This document shows positions 54,830 through 60,325 of a stretch of 60,325 nt of DNA, one piece after another. The notes below the pieces were generated by a model. The model was not told where the DNA came from and made no database searches. It saw nothing but the letters and a program-made list of their open reading frames with translations. Location of the stretch: contig CAJOMG010000022.1 in NCBI GenBank assembly GCA_905235595.1, forward strand, positions 1-60,325, written 5' to 3'. The position numbers were made by a program, and so were the translations under genes. Numbering within the stretch: the stretch's first letter is position 1; each line of letters opens with the position of its first letter. This stretch comes from an uncultured Desulfovibrio sp. GTDB lineage: Bacteria > Desulfobacterota > Desulfovibrionia > Desulfovibrionales > Desulfovibrionaceae.

Positions 54830-55780
54830 ATGGATCCCATTGAATTTCTGAGCAGTTCTGGCTGGCTGTTTCTGCTGGTGGTGCTGGTTGTCATCACGCT
54901 CATCAAGACAGCTGTAGTGGTGCCCAACCAGACAGCCTATGTGGTGGAACGGCTGGGGAAATTCCATAAAGTGCTGTCTGCCGGCTTTCATATTCTCGTT
55001 CCGTTCATTGATCGCTGCGCCTATCGCCGCAGCCTTAAGGAACAGGTGCTGGATGTACCCAAGCAGACCTGCATTACCCGTGACAACGTAAGTGTGGATA
55101 TTGATGGTGTGCTCTACCTGCAGGTCATCACGCCCGAAAAATCCGCCTACGGCATATCGGACTATGAATGGGGTGCCATTCAGCTGGCCCAAACGTCCCT
55201 GCGTTCTGTTATTGGTAAGCTGGAACTGGACAAAACCTTTGAAGAGCGCACACGCATCAATCAGGAAGTTGTGGAAGCCCTGGACGCTGCAACCGCGCCC
55301 TGGGGTGTGAAAGTGCTGCGCTACGAGATCCGCGATATTACCCCGCCTGCCACGGTCATGGAAGCCATGGAAAAACAGATGCGCGCAGAGCGCGAGAAGC
55401 GCGCTACCATAGCTGAATCTGAAGGTGAAATGCAGTCACAGATCAACCGTGCCGAGGGTGCCAAAAAGGCCGCAATTGCCGAATCAGAAGGACGCAAGCA
55501 GGCCATGATCAATCAGGCCGAGGGTGAAGCTGCACAAATCCGCACTGTGGCAACGGCCACAGCCGAAGGTCTGCGCATTGTAGGTGAACAACTTGGCAAT
55601 GATGCTGTGGCTGCTGCGCAACTGCGCCTCGCCGAAGCCTATATCAGCGAATTCGGCAATCTTGCCAAAACCGGCAACACGCTCATTATTCCCGCTGGTG
55701 TGGCTGACGCCGCCGGAATGGTGGCCACCGTCTCACGCATCATCAAACAGGGACAGGGGCTGGACAGCAAGAAGGCATAG
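54830..55780 (+). CDS. SPFH/stomatin-family protein (QmcA-like)
   Basis: 316 aa with GAGGAGG upstream of the ATG. An N-terminal membrane helix (LFLLVVLVVITLIKTAVVV) is followed by the SPFH domain, with PNQTAYVVERLGKFHKVLSAGFH and the DVPKQTCITRDNVSVDIDGVLY strand. A long helical region rich in Glu and Ala follows (REKRATIAESEGE...). Such proteins form large oligomeric rings that organise inner-membrane microdomains and control proteases. It pairs with the NfeD gene before it. Confidence 0.9.
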   Translation: MDPIEFLSSSGWLFLLVVLVVITLIKTAVVVPNQTAYVVERLGKFHKVLSAGFHILVPFIDRCAYRRSLKEQVLDVPKQTCITRDNVSVDIDGVLYLQVITPEKSAYGISDYEWGAIQLAQTSLRSVIGKLELDKTFEERTRINQEVVEALDAATAPWGVKVLRYEIRDITPPATVMEAMEKQMRAEREKRATIAESEGEMQSQINRAEGAKKAAIAESEGRKQAMINQAEGEAAQIRTVATATAEGLRIVGEQLGNDAVAAAQLRLAEAYISEFGNLAKTGNTLIIPAGVADAAGMVATVSRIIKQGQGLDSKKA

Positions 55781-55832
55781 CAACACCTTCATCAGCTGAC
55801 AGGCCCCCGTCCCAAATCTTGACCCGGAAAGG

Positions 55833-58010
55833 TCACTTATTCAAAGGTTGTAGTTCCTGGCCCAGTTGTATGCCTGTCACCTTGGGTTTGACGTTGGGAT
55901 CGCCGCCGGAAAGTTCGCAGGTCACCTGCATGGTGTATGTGACCATGCCTGCAGGGATCACCACTTGGGGGCCTTCGGTGGCGATGGCCCTAGGCAGAAC
56001 CATTTCCACCACGGCAGTCTTTTTGTCTTCGGATACGTTGATGGAAAAATACCCGTTGCTGGGCAGGTCAAGACCACTGGGCTGTGCGAAGTTGCCATTT
56101 GGCGATATCAATGGCCGCGTCTTATTGAATGTCAGGCCGTTATTACGCGCTTCATCCTGCACTACCTGGTCGCCGCCGTTGCGCCAATAATGTTGCGCCT
56201 GGGCGGGAACACCTCCGGGGGGAATTTGCGCCTGCAAAGGCTCTGTCAGGTCGGTCCACAGGTACTGATTGGCGAGCTTGGAGAGGAATTGCTGGTCAAT
56301 GGCCGTGGGCACCATTTGCGTGAACTCGCCGATCCCCTCGTCTGCAGGCTTGTATTCCAGGACCTTGCCGTTGAACTTGTAGACGTTCCGGTTGAGGTCA
56401 GCCTTGAAGCTCGCGGCGATATTGCTATCATTGGAGAACTGCCGTCTATCCTGTCCTGCAAGCGCCTGCATCCTGATGTTTATATCCTCCGTCAACCTGG
56501 TGCAGAAGGCGTTCAGGCTCGGATCGCCCAAGGGTATGGAGGCCTGCCAGGAACGCATGTTGGAGACAAGATTCTGCAGCTGATCTTCGGAAGCCGCCTT
56601 GCTCTGGGAAGCAAAGGGCAGACTGTGGATGAAGTTTTGCAGGATGGGCCGCAGTTCGCGCTGAACCTGGGGCAGGTAGCTTTCTTCCATTTGCTTGACG
56701 TTGTCGGCCACTGTCTTGAGGAAGGCCCCCACTGTGGCCTGCTGGGCCTCCATGGTTTGCTGTACGCCCTGGAGGTTTTCCACGCCCTGCATGGCGTTTT
56801 TCAAATCCGGGCAGCTGTGCAGTAGTTCTTTCGTCAGGGTGGATAAGACCTTGGGATGGAGCTTGAGTTTGTAATCCTTCTCCAACATGTTGCCCATGGT
56901 CTGGGACATGGCATGGCGCTGTACCACCGGCTTCAGGAGGTCCTTTACTTTTTGGGCGAAAACCTCGGGCGATATGGCGGTCTGTGCCTCGGCTGCACTT
57001 TTTTTAAGCTCATAGACCAGCTTTGTGCCGGCGGCAATATCTATCGACAGCACAGCCCTTATGTCTTTAGGCAGGCAGTCAGGACCATAGGCCGAGCGCA
57101 GCTCGTTGAGCACGTTGTCGACTGCCGTCTGGTGGGCCGGGGGCAGGGAATTTGCTTCCAATCTGTCCCGGAGCTCGGCCCGGCGCAGCACGTCAGATAC
57201 ATCCACATACTTGGTGATATTGTTGAAAGTACTCTGCACCGAAGCGGCATTGCCCTTGGGATCAGGGTTGAGGAAGCGCTCTATTCTATCTTTCATCGGA
57301 CCCATGGGCTTGCCTTCGATTTTTTTGGCGCAATCCTGCATGAAGAGTTCCGTGGCCAGCTTGACGCCCTCGGGCCGCAGCTGTATGCCCAGCTCCTGGG
57401 CCTTGTTCTGCAGCACATTGCCCGCGGCACGCCAGGCCATTTCCGGCTCCAGCAGTTCCCTGGCCAGGCGCTGCAACCGTGCCGGATCCACATATGCGTC
57501 AGATTTGCGCACAAGATCCTCCAGCATTACAATAAAATACTTGTTGCCGTGAAGTTGCAAGTTCCTTAGGTCTTCCAGGTTCTTGGGCACGTTGTCGCCA
57601 TAGCGCGCTGCCAGGTCAGTCAGCACGGCCTTGAGCGCGTCTATGTGTGCTTGCGGCAGGTTGAGCTTTTTCATGTTATTGGCGAGCGCCGTGTTCTCGG
57701 CGTCATTGCCAGGCTTGGCCTGGGGCAGCAGGGCCGGCTGCTTCTTGGGCACGCGCGGCTTGGGCGGTTCTGGCGAAGCCAAGGCCTTGCGGATGATGAG
57801 CTCGCTGATGCCAACGGTGGCAATGGCGCCAAGGACGCGCACCACACCAAGTGCCACACGGGCTAAGGTCGACCATCCAGACGTGGATGGCCGGGCGTTC
57901 TGCAGATCCTGGGGCAGATTGGGGTTCTGTTGCGCGCCGTTGGGCCCATCGTTGCCTTGAATCGGCTGTTGCTGTTGCTGTTGGACGGGATTCAGGTTGG
58001 CTTGGCTCAT
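55833..58010 (-). CDS. Putative type III secretion effector with tandem duplication
   Basis: 725 aa from the ATG at 58010, with AAGGAGG upstream; the frame extends to 58088. The N-terminus (about 1-45) is Gln/Asn/Pro-rich and disordered, like type III export signals. A hydrophobic stretch lies at about 46-77. Then two related segments of about 110 residues appear: about 119-227 and about 289-400. Each begins LPxAHxxA, has YG and PK near position 20, and ends with a P-x-V-x3-T/A-x-EL-x4-C pattern. The C-terminal part (about 640-725) looks beta-rich. The upstream gene encodes a CesT-type chaperone, so this is probably its cargo. I know no named family for it. Confidence 0.65.
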   Translation of the reverse strand: MSQANLNPVQQQQQQPIQGNDGPNGAQQNPNLPQDLQNARPSTSGWSTLARVALGVVRVLGAIATVGISELIIRKALASPEPPKPRVPKKQPALLPQAKPGNDAENTALANNMKKLNLPQAHIDALKAVLTDLAARYGDNVPKNLEDLRNLQLHGNKYFIVMLEDLVRKSDAYVDPARLQRLARELLEPEMAWRAAGNVLQNKAQELGIQLRPEGVKLATELFMQDCAKKIEGKPMGPMKDRIERFLNPDPKGNAASVQSTFNNITKYVDVSDVLRRAELRDRLEANSLPPAHQTAVDNVLNELRSAYGPDCLPKDIRAVLSIDIAAGTKLVYELKKSAAEAQTAISPEVFAQKVKDLLKPVVQRHAMSQTMGNMLEKDYKLKLHPKVLSTLTKELLHSCPDLKNAMQGVENLQGVQQTMEAQQATVGAFLKTVADNVKQMEESYLPQVQRELRPILQNFIHSLPFASQSKAASEDQLQNLVSNMRSWQASIPLGDPSLNAFCTRLTEDINIRMQALAGQDRRQFSNDSNIAASFKADLNRNVYKFNGKVLEYKPADEGIGEFTQMVPTAIDQQFLSKLANQYLWTDLTEPLQAQIPPGGVPAQAQHYWRNGGDQVVQDEARNNGLTFNKTRPLISPNGNFAQPSGLDLPSNGYFSINVSEDKKTAVVEMVLPRAIATEGPQVVIPAGMVTYTMQVTCELSGGDPNVKPKVTGIQLGQELQPLNK

Positions 58011-58109
58011 ATGTCCTCCTTGGTTAGGCCGCAGCGTTGGGGAAGACATCCCCTCGTAACGCGGCGTTACATCGTGGTAGTACGGCAAGTGCTGCCGTCA
58101 AATACGCTC

Positions 58110-58535
58110 TCAAGCCTGAAGGCTCCCTTCGGATGGCAATAACGTTTCCTTTTCGGCCATGACCGGCGGATTGATCAGCCATTCCTTCCAGTAACGCAGG
58201 GCCTGTACAAAAACGGTGAGAATTTTTTCAAATTCCTGATAGCTCATATCACCGTCCAGAATGCGGTGCAGGGTGAATTCCTCCCGTCCTGTATCCAAAC
58301 CCAAGGTGGCCTGACCGGATTCCTGCCCAAGGCAGTTGGCAGCAAGCAGGCGACCGTAGGCATCTGAACGCCCCACAGCGGAGCCCAGGTCTGCAATGAG
58401 GTAAAGCTGCCCGTCGTGCTGCTCAAAAATCACTTCATCGTCATCAAAAAAGACGCCGCACGTACCAGCCTCGGAAAGTTTCAGTTCTATACCCAGTGCG
58501 TGGCCCAGTTCGCTTATCAACAGTTCGACATTCAT
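58110..58535 (-). CDS. CesT/Tir-type type III secretion chaperone
   Basis: 141 aa with GGAGG upstream of the ATG. It is small and acidic, with the family layout: an N-terminal helix LLISELGHALGIEL, strands VFFDDDEVIFEQHDGQLYLIADLG, a helix AYGRLLAANCLGQ, a strand ATLGLDTGREEFTLHRIL, and a final long helix. Class I chaperones bind effectors before export. The 725-aa gene begins 100 bp downstream and is the likely client. Confidence 0.8.
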   Translation of the reverse strand: MNVELLISELGHALGIELKLSEAGTCGVFFDDDEVIFEQHDGQLYLIADLGSAVGRSDAYGRLLAANCLGQESGQATLGLDTGREEFTLHRILDGDMSYQEFEKILTVFVQALRYWKEWLINPPVMAEKETLLPSEGSLQA

Positions 58536-58547
58536 AATTGTCCTCCA

Positions 58548-58811
58548 TTACATGTTACTGTCGCCAGTCGAATAACACTGGCTAGGCATCTCCTCAGACA
58601 AAAACCGACGGCTACCTTGCCAGGAATTCTGAATGGTTCTGTTCCACAAACGTATAGCGGCCTCGGGCGTCACGCTCCATTGCTGTGTGCACAGCCCGCA
58701 TCCACAGACAAGCCGCCACACAGGTTTCAAGTGACCTTCTGGGATCATACTCTCCATATGCGGCGCATGCTCACACTTTGAGCATGCACAAGGTTTCAGT
58801 TCCAATGACAC
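58548..58811 (-). CDS. Lar-like zinc-ribbon protein in the type III locus
   Basis: 87 aa from the GTG at 58811, with GGGAGG five bases upstream. The sequence LKPCACSKCEH, then CGCGLC, then PEAAIRLWNR is the pattern of Lar-type restriction-alleviation proteins and related zinc ribbons: CxxC twice, then an Ala-Ile-x-x-Trp-Asn helix. It is an unusual resident for a secretion locus. It lies between the possible inner rod gene and the chaperone gene on the same strand, ending 12 bp before the latter's start. Its function here is unknown. Confidence 0.6.
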   Translation of the reverse strand: MSLELKPCACSKCEHAPHMESMIPEGHLKPVWRLVCGCGLCTQQWSVTPEAAIRLWNRTIQNSWQGSRRFLSEEMPSQCYSTGDSNM

Positions 58812-58869
58812 GCCTGCCTCCCGAAATGCCTACTACCTGACTTCGATGACACTGCGCCTGAGGTCTCCG

Positions 58870-59523
58870 TCAGCCCTGCTGTTCCAGCAGCTGTTCCAGC
58901 GTATCGCTGACACCTTCAGAAACCTTCCTGCCGGATTCGGCATGTACCTTCAAAATGCCCACCAACCGCTGCGCCTGCAAAAGGTCCATGGGCGAAATCT
59001 CTACGACAGACCTGTTCAGCAGCTGCGAGAGCATATGCGCCGTATCAAAAAAATTTGCGCGGGGGGCATGAACGGCCTGTTCCAGTGCCTCCAGCCCCCA
59101 CTCCATGTTGGTTTTCTGTTCAATGGTCATGTCTTCAACTTTACGACGTTGCTCACCAAACACACGTTCATTGACGGCCATTTCACTGTTTGCAGGACGG
59201 ACAGTCCTGCCATTCTGTCGGAACACATCAGACACAGCGATGACATCTGGTGGTGTGGTTTCAACGACATTCGCATTCTGAGGGTGTATTACGTCGGTCT
59301 CCGGCATGGGGGTTTCTACATTCTGCCTCGGTCTGACAGAATCCACATTCTGCATGGCCTCTCCCGAAGCTGTGTTGAGCGCTTGATCAAACTGCCGCAC
59401 CAGGTCTGCAGGTGGCGGGCCGGAGGGCAGGCTGCCCTTTCCGGCCTCTTCCGTCCATTGGGCCAGCTTGCCCAGCGCATCCAGCAGGTCCTTGTAAGCG
59501 GGCGATGCCGCTGCTTCCAACAT
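58870..59523 (-). CDS. Possible SctI (YscI/HrpB-like) inner rod protein
   Basis: 217 aa with AGGGGA upstream of the ATG. The C-terminal segment (about 165-217), with VVEISPMDLLQAQRLVGILKVHAESGRKVSEGVSDTLEQLL, follows the pattern of the SctI rod family, which is helical and ends in a repeated Leu/Gln tail. The long N-terminal part is Pro/Gln/Val-rich and looks unstructured, and the protein is larger than usual for SctI (about 100-150 aa). The assignment rests on the C-terminus and the neighbours. It could equally be another secreted component. Confidence 0.45.
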   Translation of the reverse strand: MLEAAASPAYKDLLDALGKLAQWTEEAGKGSLPSGPPPADLVRQFDQALNTASGEAMQNVDSVRPRQNVETPMPETDVIHPQNANVVETTPPDVIAVSDVFRQNGRTVRPANSEMAVNERVFGEQRRKVEDMTIEQKTNMEWGLEALEQAVHAPRANFFDTAHMLSQLLNRSVVEISPMDLLQAQRLVGILKVHAESGRKVSEGVSDTLEQLLEQQG

Positions 59524-59609
59524 GCCGTTCCCCTGCGAGTTGTTATTATGTCTGCCGGACGAGGCTTTCCCCGTCCGGTTCCTTCCTCGGTTTGTCTCCC
59601 CTGCCAGAT

Positions 59610-60325
59610 CTATATCTTCGGCTCCACCCGCTCCGTGATGTGGTCGTGGATGAAGGATGTGACTCCGTACCTGATACTGGCCCCTATGCCCAGTTTTTTC
59701 GCGGCAGTGGTCCTGTTGGTATCCACCACGTCGCCCATGACGTCCAGGAAGTTGTCTGGCTTGACCTGGCGGCTGTGATCCTTTTCTTCTTCAGCCTTCA
59801 GTGCGTTCAAGGTGGTCAGCGCTTTCTCCCGCAAGGCACCGATGAGTATGTCCACGGCCTCGCCATGCTGCGGATCCTTCGGATTCTCGAGGGCCGCCTT
59901 GTGCGCGTTCCACACCTCCAGCAGGGCGGGATCCCTGTCCACGTTCTCCACCTTGAACTGCAGAATGAAGGTGGGGAAGCTGAGAGCCTGATGCACGTCC
60001 GTCTTCTGTTCCTCATTCAGCGCCGACCCTTCATCCTGCAGTTCCGCAATCAGGGTGTCGATATACCGCAGGACAGACGCATGGGTCTGCCCTTCATCGG
60101 CCATGGCCGGCAGGGTTTGGTTCGCCATGCGCCGGTCAATCGGCAAGACCTCCGGCACGCGGATGGATCTGCACTTGTCGATGGCCCGCATTTCTTCAGC
60201 GATGTGGTTCATGATGGTGATCATCTCGTTGATGGAGTTCGCAAGGCGCATCTGGCTGTTCGAGAAATTGAAGACGGCATGGGGAATTTCCACACCGCTG
60301 CGCTGTATTTCCGCCAGAATGGCGG
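59610..60325 (-). CDS. Helical protein of the type III locus (5' partial)
   Basis: The frame is open at the right edge of the window, so the true start lies outside; the GTG at 60293 is in frame but the coding pattern continues beyond it. The visible 238 codons look fully alpha-helical, with MRLANSINEMITIMNHIAEEMRA near the start and a final ASIRYGVTSFIHDHITERV helix. Its neighbours are type III secretion genes on the same strand. I do not recognise a family. A secreted substrate or a translocon-related protein are both possible. Confidence 0.55.
   Translation of the reverse strand, partial: AILAEIQRSGVEIPHAVFNFSNSQMRLANSINEMITIMNHIAEEMRAIDKCRSIRVPEVLPIDRRMANQTLPAMADEGQTHASVLRYIDTLIAELQDEGSALNEEQKTDVHQALSFPTFILQFKVENVDRDPALLEVWNAHKAALENPKDPQHGEAVDILIGALREKALTTLNALKAEEEKDHSRQVKPDNFLDVMGDVVDTNRTTAAKKLGIGASIRYGVTSFIHDHITERVEPKI

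Noticed and set aside
55866..56825. 319-codon plus-strand frame opposite the effector candidate
   Set aside because: The minus-strand gene has a strong ribosome site, a cognate chaperone neighbour and an internal repeat; the plus frame has none of these.

Overview
The window looks like a chromosome segment of a Desulfovibrionaceae bacterium, probably host-associated. The evidence is the family mix: a homotrimeric-type outer membrane porin, a TauE/SafE permease followed by a DUF4881 lipoprotein, a pseudouridine synthase fused to dephospho-CoA kinase, Cache-type chemoreceptor and diguanylate cyclase, and a type III secretion edge. An HdeA-like acid chaperone and an alkylsulfatase-like hydrolase fit a gut setting, but that is inference. 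I saw no rRNA, tRNA, CRISPR array, insertion sequence or phage gene.

Layout. 1-10.7 kb: the 3' end of comEC, then genes on the minus strand. These are a diguanylate cyclase paired with an orphan TRAP-type binding protein, a DUF2333 protein, the run YchJ / Cys-rich protein / pgi, two membrane proteins, and a small membrane protein / TauE permease / DUF4881 operon. A good sigma-54 promoter precedes that operon. 10.7-17.4 kb: a divergent sigma-54 activator (apparently frameshifted), a PEP-synthase-like protein without its C-terminal barrel, and an MFS transporter.

17.4-31.3 kb is the most unusual part. A run of mostly exported proteins (205-aa protein, LprI-like, alkylsulfatase, BacNav sodium channel, several small periplasmic proteins, HdeA-like chaperone, membrane rhodanese) faces a LuxR-type regulator whose N-terminal half is a multi-spanning membrane domain. 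The palindrome TCACCC-N4-GGGTGA occurs before the first gene of the run, before the HdeA-like gene, and twice before the regulator. A fifth, imperfect copy lies toward the divergent operon encoding an HD-GYP response regulator, a membrane-anchored BMP-family binding protein and a hybrid histidine kinase.

31.3-55.8 kb is mostly housekeeping and transport: flavin reductase, argF, an ArgA-like acetyltransferase, an SH3/NlpC-P60 lipoprotein (apparently frameshifted) coupled to RluD-CoaE, YbaK, NCS2 permease, MATE and three MFS exporters, DUF2442, porin, an AmrS-CobO operon, purM, a chemoreceptor, DUF1232, NfeD and an SPFH protein. From 55.8 kb to the right end lies the edge of a type III secretion locus: a 725-aa putative effector with an internal duplication, a CesT-type chaperone, a Lar-like zinc-ribbon protein, a possible SctI-like inner rod protein and an unknown helical protein that runs off the window.
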